A stretch of DNA of 64,000 nucleotides from Marinactinospora thermotolerans DSM 45154 (GCF_900167435.1 NZ_FUWS01000010.1:1-64000); one strand, 5' to 3'; positions 1 to 8,125 are shown, counted from the first letter of the stretch. A program made the numbers and translations. The notes: generated by a model from the letters alone, not told the origin.

Positions 1-110
1 TACTCACCCGTTCGCCGCTCGTGTACCCCGAAGGGCCTTACCGCTCGACTTGCATGTGTTAAGCACGCCGCCAGCGTTCGTCCTGAGCCAGGATCAAACT
101 CTCCATCAAG
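1..110 (-). rRNA. rrs: 16S ribosomal RNA, 5' end only (runs off the left edge)
   Basis: Read on the minus strand, the first 110 bases are the universal 5' end of bacterial 16S rRNA. The GAGTTTGATCCTGGCTCAG primer site sits at about 86-104, followed by the conserved start of helix 6 with GGCGGCGTGCTTAACACATG. Only about 110 nt of some 1,500 lie in the window; the rest is beyond position 1. The mature 5' end is placed near 108-111 by analogy with other actinobacteria, so it is good to a few bases only. Leader and promoter lie at 111-600. Confidence 0.97.
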
Positions 111-261
111 GTCTAACCACCGGCAACACACGGCCACCGGCAAACCTGGAAGAGGTGAACCCTGACCACTCCAACAATCATGGAGTAATCAAAGGAACCC
201 TACCCACCACCATCGTGGTGGACGGGGCCAAAACAAACTTGGCTTAAAGAAAATCGAACAC

Positions 262-288
262 GCGCTGTTGAGTTCTCAAAAAACAACC
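262..288 (-). promoter_or_regulatory. boxA-like antitermination element in rRNA leader
   Basis: On the minus strand the leader contains TTTGAGAACTCAACAG (265-280), preceded by a T-rich run. This matches the conserved boxA-type antitermination and processing element of actinobacterial rRNA leaders, which recruits NusB/NusE so that transcription through the untranslated rRNA resists Rho. It lies about 155 nt before the 16S 5' end, a normal distance. Confidence 0.8.
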
Positions 289-570
289 GCATCCTCGCCT
301 ACAAGCCCGAACCCTCGTCCGACGCTCTTCCGCAGAGGCGGTGCTTCCGCTTTGTTGTTTCTCCAGCTTACCGGAGTTTTCCGATCAGGACCAAATTGCC
401 TTTTCGGAAATTCATTTCCGGTTAAGCCTATCCGATTATTCTCGGCGGAGAACCGAGATCAGACCTTACCGCTCCCCGACTGTCGTCGTGACCGGTTCGC
501 TCTTCGGATCGGCCCCGCGACGGCCTTCCAGAGCCTTGTGGCTCCTCCGGCTCCCCGCGGTGCACGGGTA

Positions 571-599
571 ACAATAGGCTCCGCGCCCAAGAGCGTCAA
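571..599 (-). promoter_or_regulatory. Strong sigma70-type rRNA promoter
   Basis: Minus-strand -35 box TTGACG (594-599) and -10 box TATTGT (571-576) are separated by exactly 17 bases, close to the vegetative-sigma consensus. It points at the 16S gene, about 455 nt upstream of its 5' end, which fits the long leaders of actinobacterial rRNA operons. Spacing and consensus make this the best-supported promoter in the window. Confidence 0.75.
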
Positions 600-801
600 A
601 TCGAGCCCCGGACCGGGACAGAAGCCCTGGTCACCGGGGTATCGGCCTTGGGACAGGCCGGTCGCTCCCGAGCTCACGCAGGTCGTCGGAGGGATCTGCG
701 CGGTACGTCAGGTTGATTGTTTCAAGGTCATACCTGCCCGTGCCCTCCCGCCTCAAACACCCTCGCCGAAAAAATTTCGGCGGCGGGTCCGGGGCCGGGC
801 A

Positions 802-834
802 GGGCCGGCGAGGAGGCCCGCTCCTCACCGGCCC
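802..834 (-). terminator. Hairpin terminator downstream of tyrS
   Basis: A 14-bp stem (802-815 with 821-834, one G-T pair) with a 5-nt loop begins 9 nt after the tyrS stop codon. There is no T tract, which is typical of GC-rich actinobacterial terminators. It would separate tyrS from the rRNA promoter region. Confidence 0.6.
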
Positions 835-842
835 CGTGGCGG

Positions 843-2141
843 CTAGCTCACCACGACCCCGCCGACGTTGCGCTTCCCCCTGCGCAGCACGAGGTAGCGG
901 CCGTGCAACAGATCCTCCGCGGAGACCCGTGCGTCCACATCGGTGAGCTTCGCGTTGTTGAGGTAGGCACCGCCTTCCTGCACCACGCGCCGGGCCGCCG
1001 ACTTGCTCGCGACCAACCCGGTCTCGGCGAGCAGGTCGACCACCGGGGGCAGGACGTCCACCGGACCGGAGACCTCGGCGCGGGGCACCTCGGCGAGGGC
1101 CGCGCCAAGGGTCGCGGAGTCCAGCCCGCCCAGGTCACCCTGGCCGAACAGGGCCTTGCTCGCCTCGACCACCTTGTCGCACTCCTCCCTTCCGTGCACC
1201 AGCACGGTGAGCTCCTCCGCGAGCGCGCGCTGGGCCGCGCGGGCGGCGGGACGCTCGAGCGTCTGGCGCTCCAGCTCCTCGATCTCCTCGCGGGAGCGGA
1301 AGCTGAACACCTTGAGGTAGCGCACGACGTCACGGTCGTCGGTGTTGAACCAGAACTGGTAGAAGGCGTAGGGACTGGTCAGCTCGGGGTCGAGCCACAC
1401 CGTCCCGCTCTCGGTCTTGCCGAACTTCGTCCCGTCGCTCTTGGTGAGGAGGTTCGTCGTGAGCCCGTGCGCGGGGCCGTGCGGCTCGTTTCCGTCCATT
1501 CGGCGGATCAGGTCCAGGCCCGCGGTGATGTTGCCCCACTGGTCGCTGCCCCCGGTCTGCAGGACACAGCCGTAGCGGCGGTAGAGCTCGACGTAGTCGT
1601 AGGACTGGAGGAGCACGTAACTGAACTCGGTGTAGCTCATTCCCGCTCCGTCAAGACGGCTCTTGACGGTCTCGCGCGCGAGCATCTGGTTGACGCTGAA
1701 GTGCTTGCCGATGTCGCGCAGGAGCTCGATCGAGCTCATCTCGGCGAGCCACCTGCCGTTGTCCTCCAGGATGGCGTCGTCGGGCGCGGGGGTCTCGCCT
1801 TCGGGGGTGAAGCGCAGGAAGGCGGAGAGCTGACGGCCGAGGACCTTGACCCACCCCTTGACGGTCTCGGGGGAGTTGAGCGTCCGCTCGGCGTTGGGCT
1901 TGGGATCGCCGATCAGTCCGGTGCCCCCGCCGACGAGCGCGATCGGCCGATGTCCGGCCCGCTGGAAGCGGGCCAGGGTGAGGATCTGGGTGAGGTGCCC
2001 GACGTGGAGGCTCCCGGCGGTCGGGTCGAAGCCGCAATAGAGGGTGACCGGGCCATCGGCGAGTGCCTTGCGGAGTTCGTCAAGGTCGGTGGTCTGCGCG
2101 AGGAGCCCGCGCCATTCGAGTTCGTCGATGATGTCGGTCAC
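843..2141 (-). CDS. tyrS: Tyrosyl-tRNA synthetase
   Basis: Charges tRNA-Tyr with tyrosine in the cytoplasm. The 432-residue product has the normal length of bacterial TyrRS. The class I signature is HVGH at 46-49, the tyrosine-binding region is around 170-205 (YDYVELYRRY, GGSDQWGN), and the KMSKS-equivalent loop is KFGKT at 239-243. The C-terminal 65 residues form an S4-like RNA-binding domain. The start is GTG at 2141. No T-box leader is visible upstream. A hairpin follows the stop codon, so it is probably transcribed alone, next to an rRNA operon in the same direction. Confidence 0.97.
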   Translation of the reverse strand: MTDIIDELEWRGLLAQTTDLDELRKALADGPVTLYCGFDPTAGSLHVGHLTQILTLARFQRAGHRPIALVGGGTGLIGDPKPNAERTLNSPETVKGWVKVLGRQLSAFLRFTPEGETPAPDDAILEDNGRWLAEMSSIELLRDIGKHFSVNQMLARETVKSRLDGAGMSYTEFSYVLLQSYDYVELYRRYGCVLQTGGSDQWGNITAGLDLIRRMDGNEPHGPAHGLTTNLLTKSDGTKFGKTESGTVWLDPELTSPYAFYQFWFNTDDRDVVRYLKVFSFRSREEIEELERQTLERPAARAAQRALAEELTVLVHGREECDKVVEASKALFGQGDLGGLDSATLGAALAEVPRAEVSGPVDVLPPVVDLLAETGLVASKSAARRVVQEGGAYLNNAKLTDVDARVSAEDLLHGRYLVLRRGKRNVGGVVVS

Positions 2142-2463
2142 GGTGTCTTTCCAGCGTGGTCGGATGGTTGCGTGGCCCGGTCGCTGCGCAGGCCGGACGG
2201 CCTGGCGGGGTCCGGACGTCCTCTACCGTATCCGGTCCCTCCCCGGCCGACATGGTGATCCTCCTCCCCTTCCCTCCGAGGGGTCTCGGGAGCGACGGGA
2301 TGGTCTTGTGGTGGCGGGCGCCGGCCGGGAGAGCGGCACACCGCCCAGGCCACAATCGGACACTTTTGGTAACGACTTGTTCACCATCTGATGTTGTGCT
2401 TGTGAACCCGCCGGTCCAAGGTGGCCGTGTCGATCCGGCACCCGCTCTGCTCTGGAGACACGC
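2142..2463. other. Divergent intergenic region between tyrS and the HNH nuclease gene
   Basis: This 322-base region must hold the tyrS promoter (minus) and the nuclease promoter (plus). I see no convincing -35/-10 pair. The one clear structure is an inverted repeat GTTCAC-N17-GTGAAC (2379-2384 and 2402-2407), about 55-85 nt before the nuclease start, a possible operator. Short open frames here lack coding character. Confidence 0.5.
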
Positions 2464-3108
2464 ATGCACCTGATTCCGCGCCGCGCAGCCGGCCTCGCCG
2501 CGGCGGTTGCCGCCGCCCTCCTCCTCGTGGCGGGACTGTCCTCCCCTGCGGCCGCCGCTCCCCCGCCGCCGCCCTCGTTGTCGGAGGCGCGCTCCCAACT
2601 CGCCGGACTCGTGGTCGAGCCCGAAGGGGCCTCCTCCAGCTACGACCGTGACCTGTTCCCGCACTGGACCACGGTGGAAGGAAGCTGCAACACCCGCGAG
2701 ACCGTGCTCAAACGCGACGGATCGGGCGTCCGGGTCGGTTCCGACTGCTATCCGACCGCCGGGAGCTGGACCAGCCCCTATGACGGGGTGACGACCTCGG
2801 TCCCCTCCCAGATCAGCATCGACCACTTCGTCCCCCTCGCCGAGGCCTGGCGCTCGGGCGCCGACACCTGGACGACGAGCCGGCGCCAGGCGTTCGCCAA
2901 CGACCTGACCACCGGCCAGCTGTGGGCGGTGACCGCCACGAGCAACTCGGCCAAGGGCGACAAGGATCCCGCGGAATGGCTGCCCGCCCGGACGGGGATC
3001 CACTGCACCTACGCCCGCACCTGGGTGCACGTCAAGCACACCTGGTCGCTGAGCGTCGACTCCGCCGAGAAGGCCGCGTTGCAGGACCTGCTCGGTTCCG
3101 CCTGCTGA
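2464..3108 (+). CDS. Secreted HNH endonuclease family protein
   Basis: A 214-residue protein with a clear signal peptide: RR at 6-7, hydrophobic core 10-30, probable AxA cleavage near 31-32, so it should be exported. The C-terminal half has the DHFVPLAEAW motif (120-129) and the N-x-AKGDKDPAEW motif (161-172) of the DUF1524/GmrSD-like HNH family, common as secreted proteins in actinomycetes. Four cysteines (75, 95, 181, 214) could form disulfides outside the cell. The likely role is hydrolysis of extracellular DNA; substrate is not shown by the sequence. It is a single plus-strand gene, ending at a hairpin shared with lhgO. Confidence 0.88.
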   Translation: MHLIPRRAAGLAAAVAAALLLVAGLSSPAAAAPPPPPSLSEARSQLAGLVVEPEGASSSYDRDLFPHWTTVEGSCNTRETVLKRDGSGVRVGSDCYPTAGSWTSPYDGVTTSVPSQISIDHFVPLAEAWRSGADTWTTSRRQAFANDLTTGQLWAVTATSNSAKGDKDPAEWLPARTGIHCTYARTWVHVKHTWSLSVDSAEKAALQDLLGSAC

Positions 3109-3121
3109 CCCGCGAGGACCC

Positions 3122-3152
3122 GCGCCCCGCCCGGCCCTGCCGGGCGGGGCGC
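3122..3152. terminator. Bidirectional hairpin terminator between HNH nuclease and lhgO
   Basis: A perfect 14-bp GC stem (3122-3135 with 3139-3152) with a 3-base loop lies between the converging nuclease and lhgO stop codons. On the plus strand it is followed by a short T-rich run (CGTCTTTA). Its position and symmetry suit termination from both sides. Confidence 0.8.
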
Positions 3153-3157
3153 CGTCT

Positions 3158-4369
3158 TTAGGAGGCGAGGGCCAAAGGGGCGAGGTGCTCGGCGATCGCC
3201 AGGGACGAGGTCGCCGCGGGGGAGGGCGCGTTGCGCACGAACACGAACCGCCCGTGCTCGGCGATCGCGAAGTCGTCGAGGAGGTTCCCGTCGGCGCCCA
3301 GGGCCTGGGCCCGCACGCCGGCCGGAGCCGGTCGCAGATCGGCGGCGGAGAGCTCGGGCACGAGCCGGCGCGCCTGCCGGGCGAAGGCGGCGCGTGACAC
3401 CGAGACGGCCATCTCCCGGACACCGGTGGTCCAGTGGCGGCCGGCCAGTCGCCAGAAACCGGGCCAGGTCAGCGTCGTGGCGAGCTCCCGGACGGACAGG
3501 TCGCGGGCGCGGTAGCCCTCGAGGGCGGTGGCGAGGATCGCGTTGGGACCGGCCAGCACCTCGCCGTGGACGTGACGGGTGAGATGGACCCCGAGAAAGG
3601 GGTAGCGCGGGTCGGGGACCGGATAGACGAGCCCGCGGACGAGGTGGCGGCGCTCGGGCAGCAGCTCGTGGTACTGGCCGCGGAAGGGGACGATGCGCGG
3701 GTCGCCGGCGGCCCCGGCGAGCCGGACGAGGCGATCGCCCTGCAGGCCCGCGCAGACCACGACCCTGTCGAAGCGGTGCCGGAGACGCTCTCCCCGGGGA
3801 TCTCCGGTGAGCACGTCGGCCCCGTCGGCGTCCTGGCGCAACCCGATCACCGGGGTCCGCAACAGCACCCTGCCCCCGGCCCGCCGGACATCCGCGGCCA
3901 ACGCCTCGGCGACCGCGCCGTAGTCGGTGATGGCGGTGCTCGGTGAGTGCAGCGCGGCGACGCCGCGAACGTGGGGCTCGAGTTCGCGTAGTCCCTCCGG
4001 ACCCAGCAGGCGCACCCCCGGGACTCCGTTCGCCGTGGCGGTGCGTTCGATGTCGCGCAGGCGCGCGGCCTCCTCGGCGGTACGCGCGACCAGGACCTTG
4101 CCCACCTGCTCGTAGGGAAGACCGCGCTCGGCGCAGTAGTCGCGGAGCATCCCGACCCCGCGCCGGCACAAGGTCGCCTTGAGCGAGCCCGGCCGGTAGT
4201 ACAGGCCGGCGTGGACGACCCCGCTGTTGTGGCCGGTCTGGTGCGCGGCGACACGGGACTCCTTCTCCATAACGGTGACCCGGGCCTCGGGCCGCACCTG
4301 GGCGATGCGTCGGGCGAGAGCCAGACCGATGATGCCGGCTCCGATGATGCCAATGCGTTCGGTGCTCAC
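3158..4369 (-). CDS. lhgO: L-2-hydroxyglutarate oxidase (FAD-dependent)
   Basis: Oxidises L-2-hydroxyglutarate to 2-oxoglutarate with FAD, removing a by-product of central metabolism. The protein opens with a dinucleotide-binding motif (IGIIGAGIIGLALA, about 6-19), followed by HQTGHNSGVVHAGLYY (about 43-58), the hallmark of LhgO/YgaF, and ends at the usual length of about 400 residues (403 here). I start it at GTG 4369 because GGAGGTGA lies just upstream and the first codons then encode the flavin fold. An in-frame ATG at 4444 would add 25 low-complexity residues. It stands alone, 105 bases after the reduced conservon operon. Confidence 0.9.
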   Translation of the reverse strand: MSTERIGIIGAGIIGLALARRIAQVRPEARVTVMEKESRVAAHQTGHNSGVVHAGLYYRPGSLKATLCRRGVGMLRDYCAERGLPYEQVGKVLVARTAEEAARLRDIERTATANGVPGVRLLGPEGLRELEPHVRGVAALHSPSTAITDYGAVAEALAADVRRAGGRVLLRTPVIGLRQDADGADVLTGDPRGERLRHRFDRVVVCAGLQGDRLVRLAGAAGDPRIVPFRGQYHELLPERRHLVRGLVYPVPDPRYPFLGVHLTRHVHGEVLAGPNAILATALEGYRARDLSVRELATTLTWPGFWRLAGRHWTTGVREMAVSVSRAAFARQARRLVPELSAADLRPAPAGVRAQALGADGNLLDDFAIAEHGRFVFVRNAPSPAATSSLAIAEHLAPLALAS

Positions 4370-4474
4370 TTCACCTCCGTTGGACGGTCCGGACTCCACA
4401 ACTAGCAGCGGGGCGCCCCCGGGGGTACCGGGTCCCCTCGCCACAGCGGGACTCCAGCGCCGGAGCCGGTCCCT

Positions 4475-4828
4475 CTACAGCGCTCGCAGACCGTCCAGGA
4501 CGGCGCGCAACACCACCCCCTCCTCGACGGCCTTCGCCCCGTCCGCGCAGGAGCGCAGCTCCCCTCTGCCGATCATGTCCGCGAGCAGCAGACGCGCGGC
4601 CGTGAGCGGTATGTCCAGGACCGCCGACACCTCCGCGACGCTGCGAGGACGCAGGCACAGCCGCAGGACCGTCTCCCTCTCGGGTTGGCAGGCCCCTGTC
4701 TCGCCAGGCGAACGGGCGGCGACGACACGACAGAGCAGGTCCAGTGAGGTAGCGGCCCCGCCTCCCAGTCCGAGCGCGAACGGACGGAGCAACCGCGCCG
4801 GGCCGCGGCCTCCGTCGCCCACGATCAC
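4475..4828 (-). CDS. DUF742 protein (CvnC-like) of the reduced conservon
   Basis: A 117-residue DUF742 protein: LLRPFAL at the N-terminus, then the winged-helix-like segment with RPRSVAEVSAVLDIPLTAAR and LLADMIGRGEL, closing with VLDGLRAL. It is the paralog of the protein at 8706-9149. It starts at GTG 4828, sharing GTGA with the stop of the upstream sensor gene, so the two are translationally coupled. DUF742 proteins partner conservon sensor ATPases. The usual roadblock protein and GTPase are missing here, so it probably works with the sensor alone or borrows partners from the full conservon. An upstream in-frame ATG at 4990 would overlap the sensor by 166 bases and is unlikely. Confidence 0.88.
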   Translation of the reverse strand: MIVGDGGRGPARLLRPFALGLGGGAATSLDLLCRVVAARSPGETGACQPERETVLRLCLRPRSVAEVSAVLDIPLTAARLLLADMIGRGELRSCADGAKAVEEGVVLRAVLDGLRAL

Positions 4829-6873
4829 CGGGCCGCCCCGCCTGGACGCGACGACCCGGTTCGCTCCGCGAGGTGTCGCAGGCGGAGAGAGGTGAGCTCC
4901 TGACCGGCCGTGTCCGGGGACGGCGCCTCTTCCAGCAGGCGCGCGGGAAGGACCGCGACCGCGCGGGTCCCCCCATAGGGGGAGGGACACAGGCGCACCT
5001 TGACCCCGTGCCGCTCGGCGAGCCGGGCGACGACGAACAGGCCGAGCCGGGGCTCGTCCGGAAAGGCCATGACGTCGAACTCCGGGGCTTCCGCGAGCGT
5101 GCGGTTGATCGCCTCATAGGCGCTGTGGGTCATGCCGAGCCCACGGTCCTCGACGTCGACCGTGAGCCCCGAGGAGACCAGGCCGCTGTTGACGTCGACG
5201 GCCGAGCCCTCGGGGGAGAACTGCGTGGCGTTCTCGATGAGCTCGGCCAGCAGGTGGACGACGTCGGCCACCGCGAAGCCCTGGACGCTCATCTTCGGCG
5301 CGGATCTGAGCCGGACGCGCTCGTAGTCCTCCGTCTCCGAGATGGCCGCGCGCAGCACGTCGACGAGGGGGAGCGGTTCCCGCCACCGCCTGGCCGAATG
5401 GGCCCCGCCGAGGATGATGAGGTTGTCGGCGTAGCGCCGTCCCCGGGTGACGAGATGGTCCAGGCGGAAGAGCCGGCGCAGCGTCTCGGGGTCGCTCTCC
5501 GCGTGCTCCATCTCGTCGAGCAGGCGGAGCTGGCGCTGCACCAGGGTCTGGTTGCGGTAGGCGATGCCGAGGAAGACCCGGTTGGCGCCCTCGCGGATCT
5601 CGGCCTGCTTCACCGCCGCGGCCACCGCGGTGCGCTGCGCCGTGTTGAACGCGTCGGCCACCTGGCCGATCTCGTCCGCGCCGTGCCATAGCGGTGGCGG
5701 CTCCAGCGCGAGGTCGACGCGGCGTCCCTCTTGAAGCCGGGAGACGATGTCGGGCAGGCGCGTGTCGGAGAGCTCCAGGGTTTCGGCGCGCAGGCGCTGG
5801 AGACGCTCGGTGAGACCGCGGGAGGAACGTAGGGCGCTGTTGATCGCCAGCGCCCCGGCGGCGAGCGCGGACAGGCAGCCACAGGCGTTGAGGAGGACGC
5901 CGCGCAGAGCCGACCGGCGGGCCTGCTCAAGGGAGATCTGAACCTGCGCCGCCGTGAGTTCGCCCAGGACCGGGTCGGTGGCCCGGGCCGTGGTGTGCCA
6001 CTGCGCGGCGGTGACGGGAATGTCGCTGTTCCAGGTCGCCGTCGTCCCGAAAGGCAGGGCCGTGTCCTTCACCGGGTCCCGGGTGACCACGGCCCTGCTG
6101 AGCCGCTGGACCTCCTCCCAGGGCGCGGTCTTGACCATCGAGTCGTAGCGCGCGGCGACCGAGGGGGACATGTCACGGCGGGCGTTGGTGAGCCTGTCGC
6201 GGTAGGAGGCCGTCAGGTGGGTGAAGTGGGCCGTTTCCGCGTAGGACATCCCTCCCGCAGCGATCGCCCCGGCGAGGAGGGCCTCGGCCTGGGAGTACTC
6301 GTCCCGCGCCCGGAGGACCTGGAGGGCGAGGACCCCCTCGGTGAGGCTCCCGTTGTCGCCCACGCCCATCACGATCACCTCGGAGACCAGATGGGCGTCG
6401 GCGACGAGATCGGAGTAGCGTTCCAGCGCGGCCTCCCGGTGGACCCTGTTCTCGGCCACCTCGCTCCTCAACCGGGGAAGCTCCTCCCAGGTGTCGAGGA
6501 ACTCTTCGGCCTGCTCCCCGCTCTCGCCCCCGGCTCGCTCGCCGAGTAGCAGGATGGTGTCCCGCTCCGCCGTGAACGCCTCGTCGGTACGCCGCCACTG
6601 TTCCTCCAGGGCGGTGAGCGACGCCGGGGAGGGGGATCCGAGGTGGATCTGGGCGAGCCGGCGTTCCTCGCGCAGCTGGCCGACGATCGAGCCGAACGCC
6701 TCGGCCCCCATGCGTCCGTCGGTCGCCGACAGCATCAGCGCCCCCGCCTGGACCGCGCCCACCGTGGTGACGGTCGCCCACAGTGCCAGGAAACTGATGC
6801 TGGGAACCAGGACGATCCGGGTGAGCTGACGGCGGATGGTGGTACTCGCGGTCTGTCCGCGCGTTGTGTCCAT
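4825..6873 (-). CDS. Membrane sensor ATPase/histidine kinase with NIT-like domain (CvnA paralog)
   Basis: A 682-residue membrane sensor. A cytoplasmic N-terminus is followed by a membrane helix (about 19-45), an extracytoplasmic all-alpha NIT-type domain (about 47-320), a second membrane helix (about 323-345), a HAMP-like linker and a GHKL ATPase with N box ELIENATQFSP (about 545) and G box VEDRGLGM (about 578). The histidine-bearing segment FRLDHLVTRGRR replaces a standard HisKA motif. It closely resembles CvnA at 9580-12099 but lacks that protein's Pro/Arg-rich tail. GGGGGAGA precedes the ATG. It overlaps the DUF742 gene by four bases. The signal sensed is unknown; the NIT call is by domain architecture. 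Confidence 0.9.
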   Translation of the reverse strand: MDTTRGQTASTTIRRQLTRIVLVPSISFLALWATVTTVGAVQAGALMLSATDGRMGAEAFGSIVGQLREERRLAQIHLGSPSPASLTALEEQWRRTDEAFTAERDTILLLGERAGGESGEQAEEFLDTWEELPRLRSEVAENRVHREAALERYSDLVADAHLVSEVIVMGVGDNGSLTEGVLALQVLRARDEYSQAEALLAGAIAAGGMSYAETAHFTHLTASYRDRLTNARRDMSPSVAARYDSMVKTAPWEEVQRLSRAVVTRDPVKDTALPFGTTATWNSDIPVTAAQWHTTARATDPVLGELTAAQVQISLEQARRSALRGVLLNACGCLSALAAGALAINSALRSSRGLTERLQRLRAETLELSDTRLPDIVSRLQEGRRVDLALEPPPLWHGADEIGQVADAFNTAQRTAVAAAVKQAEIREGANRVFLGIAYRNQTLVQRQLRLLDEMEHAESDPETLRRLFRLDHLVTRGRRYADNLIILGGAHSARRWREPLPLVDVLRAAISETEDYERVRLRSAPKMSVQGFAVADVVHLLAELIENATQFSPEGSAVDVNSGLVSSGLTVDVEDRGLGMTHSAYEAINRTLAEAPEFDVMAFPDEPRLGLFVVARLAERHGVKVRLCPSPYGGTRAVAVLPARLLEEAPSPDTAGQELTSLRLRHLAERTGSSRPGGAAR
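5560..5669. repeat. 110-bp exact repeat, copy 1 (inside sensor ATPase gene)
   Basis: These 110 bases are identical, base for base, to 10801-10910 in the CvnA paralog and in the same reading frame. They encode the linker helix from QVADAFNTAQ to GANRVFLGIA. Flanking sequence diverges at synonymous sites, so protein conservation alone does not explain it; recent gene conversion does. Confidence 0.9.
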
Positions 6874-6967
6874 GGGTTCTCCCCCCGTGAACGGGCGCGC
6901 GGCGGACGGGGTGGAGATTGCTGCGCAGAGCAGTGCCGACCGGCACGCGGCGCCCTTCGCGGAGACC

Positions 6968-7023
6968 GACGCTACCGGATTCGACGCCGCCTCGTGATCA
7001 CTTCATCACTGTTCGTAAGCGAC
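6968..7023 (-). promoter_or_regulatory. Upstream blocks shared with the full conservon (copy 1)
   Basis: Three plus-strand blocks, GACGCTAC (6968-6975), GACGCCGCCTCGT (6983-6995) and GTAAGCGAC (7015-7023), recur in the same order upstream of the other sensor gene (12294-12356). They lie 95-150 bases before the start codon, where promoter or operator elements would be. The block spacing differs between copies. Function is inferred. Confidence 0.45.
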
Positions 7024-7039
7024 GAGGGGGGACTGCCTT

Positions 7040-7089
7040 CCCCGCCACGGCACCGAAGGCGTCGCCGAACCGTCGGTGCCGTGGCGGGG
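7040..7089 (-). terminator. Long hairpin terminator downstream of the CbiX-like gene
   Basis: A perfect 17-bp inverted repeat (7040-7056 with 7073-7089) with a 16-nt loop lies 12 bases after the stop of the CbiX-like gene and before the next operon's upstream blocks. It has no T tract. It should insulate the reduced conservon operon from read-through. Confidence 0.75.
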
Positions 7090-7101
7090 CGGCGAAGGCG
7101 C

Positions 7102-8016
7102 TCAGCTCTCTGGACGGTGCCGGGAGCCCACCGGTGCGGGGAGCTCTTCCAGAGTCGGCGGTTCTTCGATCCCCAACGAGTTGAGGATCTCGGCGTAGCG
7201 CAACGCGACGATCTTGGCGATCGTGCTGTTGGTGCCGAGCGGGGCACAGGCGCGGGCGCCGTGCTGCTGGGCGAGTTCGGTCACGGCCTCGGCGGGGAAC
7301 TCGGCTCCGATGACGCTGGGCGCGAGGACCGGGCTGACGCACCCGGCGTCGCGTAGCTGGCCGAACACCTCCTTGATGTGGTCGGGGTCGTCCATCGCCG
7401 CGGGCAGCACGGTGACGCCGAGCCGCGCGGCGAGGAGCACCGCGGTCACCCCCGCGGCGCCGAGCGCCTCGGAGCCGCCGGCCGACCCCACGACGACGCC
7501 GTCGGCCATTCCCGTGCCGGCCGCCACGACGCTGATGAGGCGCATGCGGTCGGCGCGGACGAACCCGGCCTCGGCCAGGCGCAGGTGGAGCACCTCGGCG
7601 AGCATCGGGTGGGGCCCCAGCCCCTCGCTGACCCGGACGTCGGCGCCGGTGGCCGCGACCGCGTCGTCGATGGCCTTCAACGTGGGGGCGTGCGGCGCGG
7701 TGACCAGGGGGACGATGACGGCGCGCACCGCGCGCCCCTCGTGTGCTTCGAGACCGGCGAGGACGTCACCGAGCCGGTGCTGCTCCCCCTCGGCGTAGCC
7801 GAAACGGATCTCGACCTCGGGACGGTAGGCGCGGACGAGATCGGCCATCTGGCGGCCGAGGGGGTCGGCCTCGGCCGCGCCGGGCACGGCGAGGACGAGC
7901 TCGGGCGTACCGATGGCGCTGTCGAACGACAGCGGGTTGCGGTGCCGCCCGGAGCGTCGCCGGGGAAGATCACGCGGGGGGAGCCTGTCCGGATTCTGCG
8001 TAGTGTCAGGATTCAC
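7102..8016 (-). CDS. CbiX/sirohydrochlorin chelatase-like protein without the usual metal-binding histidines
   Basis: Two tandem CbiX-like chelatase half-domains (first about 38-145, second about 160-290) give a 304-residue protein. The fold is suggested by VIVPLVTAPHAPTLKAIDDAV and the C-terminal APLGTNSTIAKIVALRYAEIL. Active chelatases carry a histidine in an HGS-type motif at the end of the first strand; here that position reads VLAVPGAAEADP (41-52), and the second half reads VVVGSAGGSEAL. Chelatase activity is therefore doubtful and the true role is unknown. I prefer GTG 8016, since upstream codons to ATG 8100 are AT-rich and not coding-like. No strong ribosome site precedes it. It sits between two conservon operons and ends at a strong hairpin. 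Confidence 0.7.
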   Translation of the reverse strand: MNPDTTQNPDRLPPRDLPRRRSGRHRNPLSFDSAIGTPELVLAVPGAAEADPLGRQMADLVRAYRPEVEIRFGYAEGEQHRLGDVLAGLEAHEGRAVRAVIVPLVTAPHAPTLKAIDDAVAATGADVRVSEGLGPHPMLAEVLHLRLAEAGFVRADRMRLISVVAAGTGMADGVVVGSAGGSEALGAAGVTAVLLAARLGVTVLPAAMDDPDHIKEVFGQLRDAGCVSPVLAPSVIGAEFPAEAVTELAQQHGARACAPLGTNSTIAKIVALRYAEILNSLGIEEPPTLEELPAPVGSRHRPES

Positions 8017-8125
8017 GCGAAAGATGCTAACGAGTCGGGAGTGATGATCGCGCCTTCGCACTTTCCCGTCACTGGCGGGGGCATGGGAAGAGCGGATCAT
8101 CGCCGGATGAGGGGAACGGAGGCGG

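Larger units (their letters stand above)
111..842. other. rRNA leader, rRNA promoter region and tyrS 3' flank (no protein gene)
   Basis: This stretch between 16S rRNA and tyrS carries no credible protein gene; its open frames lack coding character and conserved motifs. From right to left it holds the hairpin behind tyrS (802-834), a second small inverted repeat at 764-782 (CGCCGAAA arms), the rRNA promoter (571-599) and a long transcribed leader with boxA (262-288). The leader is richer in A and T than the surrounding genes, as is usual for rRNA leaders. More than one rRNA promoter is common in actinobacteria, but I could support only one. Confidence 0.8.

Noticed and set aside
717-2258. 513-codon plus-strand open frame opposite tyrS
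   Set aside because: It lies fully antisense to a clear tyrS gene. High GC at third codon positions removes stops in the opposite frame; no motif or ribosome site supports it. The same holds for long antisense frames at 10159-11760, 14306-16240, 21408-24116 and 33033-35960.
2142-2463. T-box leader before tyrS (and before pheS at 25109-25216)
   Set aside because: No T-box core sequence or specifier-loop structure could be recognised; actinobacterial T-boxes are mainly on ileS.
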